From assembly GCA_019359545.1 (NCBI GenBank), contig JAHHHB010000014.1:37097-101096 (forward strand): a DNA stretch of 64,000 bases, given 5' to 3'. Source of the stretch: Desmonostoc geniculatum HA4340-LM1. Lineage in GTDB: Bacteria; Cyanobacteriota; Cyanobacteriia; Cyanobacteriales; Nostocaceae. The first letter of the stretch is position 1, and every line of letters begins with the position of its first letter. Below are positions 25,627-34,424 of the stretch, one piece after another. A program made the translations under genes and the position numbers. The notes beneath the pieces were generated by a model. The model worked only from the letters and a program-made list of their open reading frames with translations, did no database searches and was not told the origin of the DNA.

Positions 25627-26364
25627 CTATCCTTCATAATCCATGAGTACTTGTACCCAGTGTGGTGGGCGGGGAATGGGATTGCCCAGGCGGTCAAAAA
25701 GCAGCCATGCAGCTAGGTGTACTACAAACAGGTAGATAAAGTTGTTGAGTAGAATCAAAGCGATCGCGCCTATTTGAATCAAAAACACACTGGGACTCGC
25801 CAATAAACTCAACTTTAGAAATACCCACTCGATAAACTCAGTCACCTGGGTAATCACATAAACCCAGAGGTCTTCACCTGATAACACAGATAATAACCAC
25901 AACCGAAAAAAGACTCCCAAAGTGCCCAGCAGGGTACCCAAGGTGATGGAAATTATCCAGGGAACACGACGACGATACCACGTCGCACCCAAAAGCACGC
26001 CCATAAACCCGTAGGGCATGACAAATAGCAAACTGCGGGCTGGCCCCATCAGTACTGTCAGCAGTAACCCAGAAGTGAGTGCTGCCATCCATGCTGCTCG
26101 TCTGTCCCAACGAAGATAAACTAGAGCGATCGGTACTGGAAAAAATATCCGCAAAACTGGACCTAAAGGAAAGTAAAAATTAATAAACCAAATTAGGCTC
26201 GCAGTACTGGCTAAAAAGGCTGTTTCCACCATCCTCAAGGGGATATCAGCCTTGAGGTGAGGACGGCTTAACTCTTGTTTGTCTAAGCAGCGATCGCCAG
26301 CAGTTTGAGATTCTGGTGATGGTTCGTCCTCTGGCTCATCCGGCAGAGAATTTAAAATGCTCAT
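25627..26364 (-). CDS. DUF2232 family membrane protein
   Basis: 245 residues. A polar N-terminal tail of about 45 residues precedes about seven hydrophobic segments (VETAFLASTASLIWFINFYF, LRIFFPVPIALVYLRWDRRA, LTSGLLLTVLMGPARSLLFV and later ones). RIFFPVPIALVYLRWDRRAA and GPARSLLFVMPYGFMGVLLG resemble DUF2232 (YybS-like) integral membrane proteins, whose role is unknown. It lies 13 bases downstream of the Crp-family regulator on the same strand, so the two are probably cotranscribed. Confidence 0.85.
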   Translation of the reverse strand: MSILNSLPDEPEDEPSPESQTAGDRCLDKQELSRPHLKADIPLRMVETAFLASTASLIWFINFYFPLGPVLRIFFPVPIALVYLRWDRRAAWMAALTSGLLLTVLMGPARSLLFVMPYGFMGVLLGATWYRRRVPWIISITLGTLLGTLGVFFRLWLLSVLSGEDLWVYVITQVTEFIEWVFLKLSLLASPSVFLIQIGAIALILLNNFIYLFVVHLAAWLLFDRLGNPIPRPPHWVQVLMDYEG

Positions 26365-26377
26365 ATTTTGACAAGTT

Positions 26378-27043
26378 TTAAACTATCATCCTTTCCAAGG
26401 CTGACATATCGGGAATACAGATAATGTCTTGATCCCGTTTAATCAAGCCTTTTCTTTCTAGTTTTGTCAATACCCGCGTCACCGTTTCCCGTGCCAGTCC
26501 GCTCAAACTACTCAATTCCCGATGAGGTAAATTGGGGATTTCAGTTCCTGTTTGTCCTTTTTTTCCCTGTCCTTCTGCCAAAAACAGCAATGTATCTGCT
26601 ACCCGTGACTGACTATGAGATTCCCGCAAACGTAATCGCCGATTCACTTGCTGTAAGCGCTCTGCCATTAGTGTTGCTAATCGGAGTCCTGCCAAGGGTT
26701 CCATTTTAAGTAAATTGCTAAAATCTGAAGCAGGCATACTGCCAATTACCGTTGGGGTCAGGGTAATCACATCAGTAGTTCGACGTTTTTCACTTAGAAC
26801 CGCCATTTCACCAAACAATTCCTCTTTGCCAAGAATATTCAGTGTTACCTCTTTCCCTTCTAAATTATAAGTACGAATTTTTACCCATCCTTCTCTGATA
26901 AAATATACAGCGCCACCCCAGTCATTTTCTAGTACGATCACTTGATTAGCTGGGTGAGTGCGGGTTACAAGATGGGTAAGGGCTGTTTCCACAATTGCTT
27001 CTGGCAAACCCTCAAAAAAGCAGGGCACATATCGGTCTTCCAT
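26378..27043 (-). CDS. Crp/Fnr family transcriptional regulator
   Basis: 221 residues from MEDRYVPCFFEGLP. The cyclic-nucleotide-binding-like beta barrel covers about residues 15-125 (GGAVYFIREGWVKIRTYNLE, LGKEELFGEMAVLSEKRR), followed by a long helix (LATLMAERLQQVNRRLRLRE) and a winged helix with recognition sequence LSSLSGLARETVTRVLTKLE. The cAMP-contact motif FGEMAVL is followed by EKRRTTDV, not the RSA seen in true cAMP receptors, so the effector is uncertain. An upstream start at 27082 adds 13 residues and is less likely. The large ATPase-like gene is divergent, across 549 bases. Confidence 0.9.
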   Translation of the reverse strand: MEDRYVPCFFEGLPEAIVETALTHLVTRTHPANQVIVLENDWGGAVYFIREGWVKIRTYNLEGKEVTLNILGKEELFGEMAVLSEKRRTTDVITLTPTVIGSMPASDFSNLLKMEPLAGLRLATLMAERLQQVNRRLRLRESHSQSRVADTLLFLAEGQGKKGQTGTEIPNLPHRELSSLSGLARETVTRVLTKLERKGLIKRDQDIICIPDMSALERMIV

Positions 27044-27592
27044 TAGGGCATTTTTATTCAAGCTGCTATATACACACGACATACAAGAGCATTCTTTTAA
27101 GCCTAAGCTATCAAAGCACAGCCACCTTTTAACAATAAAAATAACCTATGCTACACAAGAAAAGCGATAAGAGCGTTTTTCTAAACAATTTTTACCTATG
27201 GGTTAAATAGGGTAAAAGTTTTGCAAAAACTAGTTACAGGCTGTTGAAGTATGACTTAGAGACTACCTGTGCTGTAAACTTGATTACTCTTGGTTACTTA
27301 AAAATATAGGCAAACAACATTCATCATACTCAAGCTAGTAAATTATTGCTCACATATTTTAGCGGTTTTGAGCAATCAAGCTAAGCTTGTTAAACAAACA
27401 CTGACTGACGATTGCCACTCCTCCCAGTAATCCATAACATAATGACAGTCACTTGTCCAAGTAGCGGCTCCTGCCACTCAAAACTTCTCTTATGGGAGAC
27501 GCTGTGCGTAGCTTGCTTCCCCGTAGGGGCACGGTGACTGTAAAGTAATTGTCACATTAGTTGACATAAAGTTCTAGTTAAGGTATATAAAA
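27044..27592. other. Long divergent intergenic region
   Basis: Separates the Crp-family gene (-) from the 1314-residue protein gene (+). Contains one palindromic small dispersed repeat, GGGAGACGCTGTGCGTAGCT with CTTCCCCGTAGGGGC (about 27493-27532), and a short dyad CAAGCTAAGCTTG near 27380. No gene recognised; promoters for both genes must lie here. Confidence 0.5.
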
Positions 27593-30500
27593 GTGACTTC
27601 CAGTGCAGATGAAATTCAAAAGCTGATTGCAGACATTGACAACTTACTTGCCAGTGGTGGTAAGCGCCTGTCTAGGTTTTTCCCTGGTCAGGGACAAGAA
27701 CCCAAAGAGGTTTTAGAACGAATTCGGGACTTTTTGGTGAGGCTACAAGAAAAAGAAGCATTAGAAGGCGGTATCCAAAATCAATCTTTGAGAGAACCTC
27801 GATCGCCTTTATTAACAAAATTTACCGATCAAAGCCATAACCAGCTTTTATTACCACCATCCGAACCCACTCAAGAACACAGTACCGTTGAGGCAGGGGA
27901 ATTAAAAACTGAATTTTCCAAATTGATACAGCCATTACGAGCCGAATTAGAAGGACTATTACAAGAACGAGCCACTCTCGTCCAAGAAATTCGGCAGTTA
28001 GAACAAAAGCGATTGCAAAACTACTCCCTGGCGCAGCAGTTGACAAACCAAGAGCAGATGATTACCGACTTTTTACAGGTACTCATGAGTCGCCTTGTGC
28101 CAACTTTAACGCCATTGTTAGGACAAACTTCAGCAAATTCCCCCAGTTCTTCAGCAGGAATCGATCGCCCAAATTCACAATCAGTATCTTTTGGAACTCA
28201 ACCTTTTTTAGAATCCCCAGAGCGTGTAGAGCAGTTAACACAGCTGGCTCAGGAATTAGATCGACGCCTACTATCGCTAGATGGAACGGTGAATGTTGTT
28301 TTTGAGGCATTACAGCGCAACATTAACACTTATTACGAGTCTTTATCCCAAGCACTGGCAAGAATGCATAGCAAGGGAATGCAGGGCGAACAGCTGATGG
28401 CCAGCTTTCTCAACAATTTAACCCAGTATTTGCAGCAACAATCCCCCAGTTCCCAGTCATCTTTTCTGGAGGGAGAAGCTGAAACACCACCTGCATCACT
28501 AGCTTACCAAACTGATATCGATGCTGAATTTCCACTTCTAGAACTGATACAGCCAGAAACTTCATCAATTAATCCTGAGCAACAAACTACTACCCTGACA
28601 GAAGATTTAGATGCAGTGCTGTTGCAGCTTGGCTTAGACTCGTCTGAATCTTCCGAAACTCCAGCTGAATTACCAGAAGATATTTCTGCGTTAATTGCTG
28701 ATGAAGTAGACCAACTTTATGCCAGCTTGTTTGGTACTGGTAGTGATTCATCAAGTTCTGTTACAACTCCCCCATCAACTTTGAATACCCCTGAGGAGAC
28801 ATTTGTTGTCCCCCCGACTGTTGATTCTGGGGTTGTGACACCTGATACATCTTTGGAAAAGTCAGACACAGATTTTTTCGATCTCAGCAATGCTCAGGAT
28901 GCTGTAGAAACTACAGATTCAGAGGAAGGACTATTTTTTGCAGAGGATACTGACTTAGCCTTGCCACCAGTAATTTCCGCAGCAGAGAGTTTGTCTGTGG
29001 AACTCAGCACTCAGCCAGAAGTTGCTGATACAATTAGCACCTTAACTGATTTATTACCTGATGTAGGTAATGAACAGCAACTTCTGGAAATGCCATCAGC
29101 TGTGAATAATGCCATAGCGACAGCACCAGTCACTCCAGAAATACCAGAAATTGCGATCGCCACAGATGCTACAAGCGATCGCCTTGAACCCTCTTTAGAT
29201 AACTATATTCCAGCTTCGCCACAAGAAAACCTACTTTCTTTAGAGTCAAATCAGACTCCAGTCATTCCTGATATTTCCTTAGATGAAGAACAGTTGCAGC
29301 AATTAGACCTGGATTTGGCTAATTTCGATCGACAGCTGAATTCTGAATTGCAACCAGCTAGTAACTTAGATATTTCTCAGGAATCTGTTGCTAAAATCCA
29401 AGACACAATCCCGACAATTTCCCCTGAACAAGGGCTAGAAAATCTCCAAAGAGCAACAAACAATCTGGCAGTTCCCCAGGTAGAAACTAACTTAGATTTA
29501 GAACCAAAAACTGAAAAAAAAAAGCAAGAGACAACTCCTGTTTCGGAAAGTTACTTACCTCCAAATTCCAACTCGATAAACAATATAGAAGTTGCATCCA
29601 AGGTTCTGGAATCAGTCTGGTATTTAGCAATTGATTTGGGTACAACAGGAATTTCCGCTGCATTGTTAAATAGTTCTTCTTTGGTTGTACATCCTATCTA
29701 CTGGTCAGCAGAAAACCCACCGGGAACAAGTTCTTTTGGGCAATCGTTTCGTTTACCAACAGAGGTTTATCTCCCCACAGCTTCTGTACCCCACGGTGAA
29801 AATGAAAGTATCGAAGCACATGAGCAGACAACACCTGCCGCTGTTGCCCAAGATAAGAATCCTGCACCACCCAACTCCACAGCAGATTCAACAAACAATC
29901 TTTATTCAGCACAGTTGAAACCTTATTTACAAGTAGCCATTCCTTACAAGAGTGAACGCCAAAAATGGGAACCTGTTTTGCAATTAAATGAATTTTCGGC
30001 AGGACCTTTAATTTGGGTTGTGCGATCGCTCTCTAAGCTGCTGTTAACTCTCAAGCGCGATCGGGCTAGTACCACTCCTAGTTTAATGGCTGCTGCTGTT
30101 GGGATTAGCGAACAAAATTTTCCTCAGATTATTAATAATATTGCTGGTGTAATTTGCACTTGTCCATCTAGTTGGTCAGAACAATATCGCTTCAACGTCA
30201 GAGAAGCTGTACTCACTAGCAAGCTGATCCAACATCCCCAGCAAGTCTTTTTTGTCGAAGAAGCGATCGCTAGTCTACTTCCAGAACTTGATGCTGCTAA
30301 CGGTGAGCAAATAAAATTAAAATTAAACCAAGATGAAGATTCTCATCCTGCAAAAACCAGCGAAAATTCCCTTGTGGGCAACACCCTTGTCATTAATATT
30401 GGCGCAGCTGCTACAGAAATGTTGCTAGTCGATGTACCAGAAACCCTAGCGCAATTGACATACAATGATTTCATGCTGCACAGTTTTGCTTATGCTGGCA

Positions 30501-31537
30501 AGGGAATTGAACAAGACATTATCTGTCAGCTACTTTTGCCACCGAAATCTCGCCAGTCACGTTTAGAAACCGAAAGCGAGAGTAAAACTGCCACCACTAA
30601 TCCCTGGCAATGGCAACCGTCAATTCCCGGTTTAGACCAAATGCATTGGCAGAGTTTGGGATTGGAAGAATTAGAACTACCCAGAGTTGGCGAACCGGAT
30701 ATTACCGCTCGAATTCATCTCCAGCAACGTCTAGAAAGCTCCTTGCTGGGACAGGCGGTATTAGATGCAGCATTGGCTCTGAAGCTGATTTTACAACACC
30801 AAGACACTTTTACCTTGGAATTAGCCGATCAGCGATGGATTTTACGGCGACGAGACTTAGAAAGCCAAGTATTTATCCCATTTGTCCGCCGTTTGAACCG
30901 CGAACTCAACAAATTATTGGTAGCTCGTGGTATTCCCACAGAAGCAATTAATCAAGCTATCCTCACTGGTGGAGTAGCTTGTATCGGGACGGTGAACCGT
31001 TGGCTACGGCAAAAACTCCCCAGCGCGAAAATTATTCAAGATTTATATCTCGGCGAAAACGGCGCTCCTAATTGCAGTCGAGTTGCCTATGGTTTGGCGA
31101 TGCTACCTTTGCATCCCCAGATATTAGATATACCCAAACAACAATACACTGATTATTTCCTGTTTACAGAATTGCTGCGCCTGCTACCAGAACGACCCTT
31201 ATCTTTCGGTGAAGTTATCCAGCTATTTGAGGGTCGTGGAATCAATACCCGCAGTTGTCAGCAACGCCTGTTAGCTTTTTTGGAAGGTGAATTACCTTCC
31301 GGTTTGATACCTTCGGTCATAGACTCAACCTGGCTCACTCAGGGTTCCCAAGAAAATCCTGACTATCAGGCGATCGCCACAGCACCACTTTTTGAAAAAC
31401 AAGGCAGTCTCACCTATCGTCCCAATTCCCAACAACTTTTGTCTTTGCGTCGCTATCTCGATGCAATTAAGGCTAGCAATCAGCAATCACTGGAGGAACC
31501 ATACACGGTAAATTTTGCCCTAGAGGTTCATAATTAA
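27593..31537 (+). CDS. Large coiled-coil protein with C-terminal Hsp70/actin-like ATPase domain
   Basis: 1314 residues, GTG start. Residues 1-275 are mostly helical with coiled-coil character (LKTEFSKLIQPLRAELEGLL, VQEIRQLEQKRLQ, VEQLTQLAQELDRRLLSLDG). Residues about 290-670 are an acidic, Ser/Thr/Pro-rich, probably disordered linker. From residue 675 an actin/Hsp70 fold begins: phosphate-1 loop AIDLGTTGISAALL (681-686 core), GVICTCPSSWSEQYRFNVRE, phosphate-2 loop NTLVINIGAAATEMLL (930 on) and adenosine motif AILTGGVACIGTVNRWL (1122 on). No Hsp70 substrate-binding domain follows; instead there is a unique tail of about 150 residues. No signal peptide or membrane segment. It probably binds ATP; function unknown. 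A strong terminator follows. Confidence 0.85.
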   Translation: MTSSADEIQKLIADIDNLLASGGKRLSRFFPGQGQEPKEVLERIRDFLVRLQEKEALEGGIQNQSLREPRSPLLTKFTDQSHNQLLLPPSEPTQEHSTVEAGELKTEFSKLIQPLRAELEGLLQERATLVQEIRQLEQKRLQNYSLAQQLTNQEQMITDFLQVLMSRLVPTLTPLLGQTSANSPSSSAGIDRPNSQSVSFGTQPFLESPERVEQLTQLAQELDRRLLSLDGTVNVVFEALQRNINTYYESLSQALARMHSKGMQGEQLMASFLNNLTQYLQQQSPSSQSSFLEGEAETPPASLAYQTDIDAEFPLLELIQPETSSINPEQQTTTLTEDLDAVLLQLGLDSSESSETPAELPEDISALIADEVDQLYASLFGTGSDSSSSVTTPPSTLNTPEETFVVPPTVDSGVVTPDTSLEKSDTDFFDLSNAQDAVETTDSEEGLFFAEDTDLALPPVISAAESLSVELSTQPEVADTISTLTDLLPDVGNEQQLLEMPSAVNNAIATAPVTPEIPEIAIATDATSDRLEPSLDNYIPASPQENLLSLESNQTPVIPDISLDEEQLQQLDLDLANFDRQLNSELQPASNLDISQESVAKIQDTIPTISPEQGLENLQRATNNLAVPQVETNLDLEPKTEKKKQETTPVSESYLPPNSNSINNIEVASKVLESVWYLAIDLGTTGISAALLNSSSLVVHPIYWSAENPPGTSSFGQSFRLPTEVYLPTASVPHGENESIEAHEQTTPAAVAQDKNPAPPNSTADSTNNLYSAQLKPYLQVAIPYKSERQKWEPVLQLNEFSAGPLIWVVRSLSKLLLTLKRDRASTTPSLMAAAVGISEQNFPQIINNIAGVICTCPSSWSEQYRFNVREAVLTSKLIQHPQQVFFVEEAIASLLPELDAANGEQIKLKLNQDEDSHPAKTSENSLVGNTLVINIGAAATEMLLVDVPETLAQLTYNDFMLHSFAYAGKGIEQDIICQLLLPPKSRQSRLETESESKTATTNPWQWQPSIPGLDQMHWQSLGLEELELPRVGEPDITARIHLQQRLESSLLGQAVLDAALALKLILQHQDTFTLELADQRWILRRRDLESQVFIPFVRRLNRELNKLLVARGIPTEAINQAILTGGVACIGTVNRWLRQKLPSAKIIQDLYLGENGAPNCSRVAYGLAMLPLHPQILDIPKQQYTDYFLFTELLRLLPERPLSFGEVIQLFEGRGINTRSCQQRLLAFLEGELPSGLIPSVIDSTWLTQGSQENPDYQAIATAPLFEKQGSLTYRPNSQQLLSLRRYLDAIKASNQQSLEEPYTVNFALEVHN

Positions 31538-31574
31538 GGTTACTGCCGCTACGCAAAAATCAAAAGCAGCCACA

Positions 31575-31611
31575 TTGTGAGTAAAACTATGGTTTACTCA
31601 CAAAGTTTTTT
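31575..31611 (+). terminator. Rho-independent terminator
   Basis: TTGTGAGTAAA, loop of seven bases, TTTACTCACAA, then AGTTTTTTAG. An 11-bp perfect stem with a T run, 38 bases after the stop codon of the large ATPase-like gene. The rest of 31538-31845 shows no gene. Confidence 0.8.
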
Positions 31612-31845
31612 AGTCCAATATCATAGCATTATTTCTGGTATTTTACAGAAAAATACTGGAAATTTACAATATGCCTAGTTAATTGAAAGATTCTGTAAAC
31701 TTTAGGTCTTCGGTTTTTTCTTAATCATCATTTTGTGTATATTAACACTCAGTAGAGGTGACAAAAACATTAGAAGTCCTATAAAGATTATGTCGATGTC
31801 TGCACTACTGATGTAAAAATTCCTGTTGTAGATCGGCTAACTCTT

Positions 31846-32493
31846 GTGATTTATTTTTATTCCCTTGATTGCTCGCAACAGCCCTCACATCCCTCAACTG
31901 TAAGCTTGGCAAAACGATTAATTGACATTGTTGGAGCCATTGTCGGGCTGATTATTACATTTGTTGTAGCGATTCCCGTAGCAGTTGTTACCTTGATTTC
32001 CGATCCAAATCCAATATTTTATTCTCAAATTCGCTGCGGTTTGAATGGAAAACCTTTCCGGATATGGAAATTCCGTTCTATGGTTATGGATGCCGATAAA
32101 CTCAAGCATTTAGTTGAAAATCAAGCCAAAGGTCACATCTTTAAATCTGTTGACGATCCTCGAATTACTCCTGTGGGTAAATTTTTGCGGCGTACTAGCT
32201 TAGACGAATTTCCACAATTTTGGAATGTTTTGCTAGGGGACATGAGTTTAGTCGGTACTCGTCCACCAACTCTTGATGAAGTCAAGGATTACGATGCACA
32301 CCATTGGGATAGATTGCGAGTCAAGCCAGGCATTACTGGAGAATGGCAAGCTAATGGCCGCTCAAGCATTACAGACTTTGAAACTATTGTCAAGATGGAT
32401 ATAGATTATCAACGTAAGTGGTCTGTAACTTACGACTTGAGTCTGATTATGAAAACAATTTGGGTAGTTTTGAAAAAGACTAGTGCTTATTAA
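31846..32493 (+). CDS. Priming sugar transferase (bacterial sugar transferase, PF02397 type)
   Basis: 215 residues, GTG start. One N-terminal transmembrane helix (IDIVGAIVGLIITFVVAIPV), then the catalytic domain with IWKFRSMVMDADKL, FLRRTSLDEFPQFWNVLLGD and the phrase SLVGTRPPTLDEV. VKPGITGEWQANGRSS is the C-terminal signature. Such enzymes transfer a sugar phosphate from a nucleotide sugar to undecaprenyl phosphate, starting a surface polysaccharide repeat unit. It is the short form without the four-helix WbaP-type N-terminus. A second member of the family is at 38.6 kb. Confidence 0.92.
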   Translation: MIYFYSLDCSQQPSHPSTVSLAKRLIDIVGAIVGLIITFVVAIPVAVVTLISDPNPIFYSQIRCGLNGKPFRIWKFRSMVMDADKLKHLVENQAKGHIFKSVDDPRITPVGKFLRRTSLDEFPQFWNVLLGDMSLVGTRPPTLDEVKDYDAHHWDRLRVKPGITGEWQANGRSSITDFETIVKMDIDYQRKWSVTYDLSLIMKTIWVVLKKTSAY

Positions 32494-32566
32494 ATTTGTC
32501 ATTAGTCATTGGTTATTGGTCATTTGTCATTTGTCATTGATTATTCTCCGCGTCCCTGCGTCTTCT

Positions 32567-33403
32567 TCACCCCTTCACGCCGCTACCAGTTTCCGTGGGT
32601 ACAATGTAACGTTGTACAAATAAAAACAGTAATAATACTGGGGCGATCGCAATTACAGAACCGGCTGCTACCAAGCGCCAATCAAGGGAAAATGTACCTG
32701 CTAGCTTGGCGACTCCCAAGGGAAGAGTGTATAAATTTTCGTCTTGGATGACAATTAAAGGCCACAAAAAGTCACTCCAAGCACCGATAAATACAAAAAT
32801 AGCTAAAGTTACTAAGGCTGGGCGAATTGCTGGTAACATCACATGCCACCACAAACCTAACTCGGAGCTGCCATCCATACGGGCAGCTTCTTCTATTTCT
32901 TTGGGAACGCTCATGAAGGCTTGGCGCAAGAGAAAAATCCCAAATGCAGAAGCTAAGCTGGGAAAAATCATCCCTAAATAAGTATTTCTCAAACCCAACT
33001 GGACTGTCAAAATATAAAGAGGAATCATCACAATCTGGAAGGGAATCATAATCGTAGAGACAATAGCCACAAAAATCCAGTCTCGCCCCACAAATGATAA
33101 CCTTGCCAAGGGATAGGCAGCTAAAGCGCAAAACAGGAGATTTAAGCCAACAGTCAGCACTGACACCAAGGTGCTGTTATATAAATATTGTCCAAAAGGT
33201 AAAGATTGCCAAACACTAGAAAAGTTATCCAGTGTAGGCGACGCGGGCAACAACTGTGGCGGCGACTGCAAAATATTTTCTGTAGGTGATTTTAGGGCTG
33301 TACTGATTAGCCACAGCAAAGGAAAGAGCATCACCAGTGCGATCGCTCCCAATACGGTATACATTAGCAGAATTTGCGATCGTGATTTTTTCGAGTTCAA
33401 CAT
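32567..33403 (-). CDS. Carbohydrate ABC transporter permease (MalG/UgpE type)
   Basis: 278 residues with six transmembrane helices. The EAA loop that docks to the ATPase is EAARMDGSSELGLWWHVMLP followed by AIRPAL. LLWLISTALKSPTENILQSP and FIGAWSDFLWPLIVI are typical of the CUT1-family MalG/AraQ/UgpE subunit. Its usual partners (a MalF-like permease, a binding protein, an ATPase) are not in the neighbourhood, so they must be encoded elsewhere. Substrate is a sugar or glycerol phosphate by family; not resolvable here. Confidence 0.9.
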   Translation of the reverse strand: MLNSKKSRSQILLMYTVLGAIALVMLFPLLWLISTALKSPTENILQSPPQLLPASPTLDNFSSVWQSLPFGQYLYNSTLVSVLTVGLNLLFCALAAYPLARLSFVGRDWIFVAIVSTIMIPFQIVMIPLYILTVQLGLRNTYLGMIFPSLASAFGIFLLRQAFMSVPKEIEEAARMDGSSELGLWWHVMLPAIRPALVTLAIFVFIGAWSDFLWPLIVIQDENLYTLPLGVAKLAGTFSLDWRLVAAGSVIAIAPVLLLFLFVQRYIVPTETGSGVKG

Positions 33404-33445
33404 TTGATTAATAACTTTCTGAATTTTTAAATATTTTGCACTTGC

Positions 33446-33867
33446 TCAAATATTTGGTGGATGCTCACCCATTTTCACCCACATTTTACGCACACGAGTT
33501 AATTGCAGACGATTCATTTTTAAAGCATAAATTGTTGCTCTCCCAATACTTGTAAGTCCTAGAATTTCTGTAGCGTCTTCACTCCAAGTAAAATTGTCTG
33601 TCCACAATTGCTGTTGTGGATTAAATAATTTAACTTCATCCTGAGTATTGGGATTGCTGTTTGACGAGTTCCTTTATAACGATTGCAAGATGGACAAGCC
33701 AAGCAGAGATTTTCAAATACAGTTTCTCCACCAGCAGATAAGGGAATGATATGCTCAAATTCAAAATTAGTGACTGTTAAAGCTTCAGCAGTGCGACAGT
33801 AAGCACAACAATCAGAAAAATAATTACGAATTTTCCTTTGTAATTCAATAGGAATGTAAACACTCAC
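33446..33867 (-). pseudogene. HNH endonuclease, frameshifted
   Basis: GTG start overlaps the upstream stop by four bases. Zinc knuckles C21/C24 (CCAYC) and C58/C61 (CPSC), with EFEHIIPLSAGGETVFENL (H39, N53), form a standard HNH fold. After about residue 71 (KGTRQTA) the frame is lost: the next frame continues naturally with NPNTQDEVKLFNPQQQLWTD, then FTWSEDATEILGLTSIGRAT and ends WVKMGEHPPNI at 33446. The full span is 422 bases, so adding one base restores a 140-residue protein. The open frame as it stands ends at 33559. The catalytic part remains, so a shortened active product is possible. Confidence 0.8.
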
Positions 33868-34205
33868 GTGACTTGTTGCTTATTTTGAAAAATATTTAAT
33901 GTGTATCTGGCTCTAGTTTTCAGAATATTTAACTGGTCAACCTGTGCCAATAATCTGTCTAAAATCTCAGTTTCTTCGTTTGATAAATGATTTTCATAAT
34001 TTTTATTTAATAAGTCTTGTAATTGGATCTGAACTTTGGGAAATAAGGAACTTTCTGCTAAAGCTTGCAACTCTTCTTTACTTAAACCAATCAATAATTC
34101 AGAATCTATAGATAAATTGGTTAGCTGTTGGTAAGTTTCTAAATCTAACAGTACACCAATTTTTTCTCCCTCTGCATTAGTAACATATTGAACTGAGTCA
34201 GACAT
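33864..34205 (-). CDS. Phd/RelB-like antitoxin-type small protein
   Basis: 113 residues. VQYVTNAEGEKIGVLLDLET followed by YQQL matches the N-terminal strand-helix of Phd/YefM-like antitoxins and related prevent-host-death proteins. The rest is helical and charged, with ILKTRARYTLNIFQ at the end. Its stop overlaps the GTG start of the HNH gene (GTGA), so translation is coupled. That layout suggests the two proteins work together. Whether this is a toxin-antitoxin pair is inference; many cyanobacterial HNH genes travel with such small partners. Confidence 0.7.
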   Translation of the reverse strand: MSDSVQYVTNAEGEKIGVLLDLETYQQLTNLSIDSELLIGLSKEELQALAESSLFPKVQIQLQDLLNKNYENHLSNEETEILDRLLAQVDQLNILKTRARYTLNIFQNKQQVT

Positions 34206-34424
34206 GGATTTAATTAAAAGTTTGATTAATTTTATCGTAACCTATCATCAAAAATCTGGTTGAATAAAAATAAAAAGTTAGTAGCGTGCGTTAGCCTACG
34301 GCATAACGCACCGTCAACAATTCAAGGTGCGTTGCGCCGCGCAACAACTACATCTCCAATTCCTTCTAAATTCTGAATTCTGACTCCTGAATTCTGCTGT
34401 ATCATTCTACAGTTTGAAATCAAA

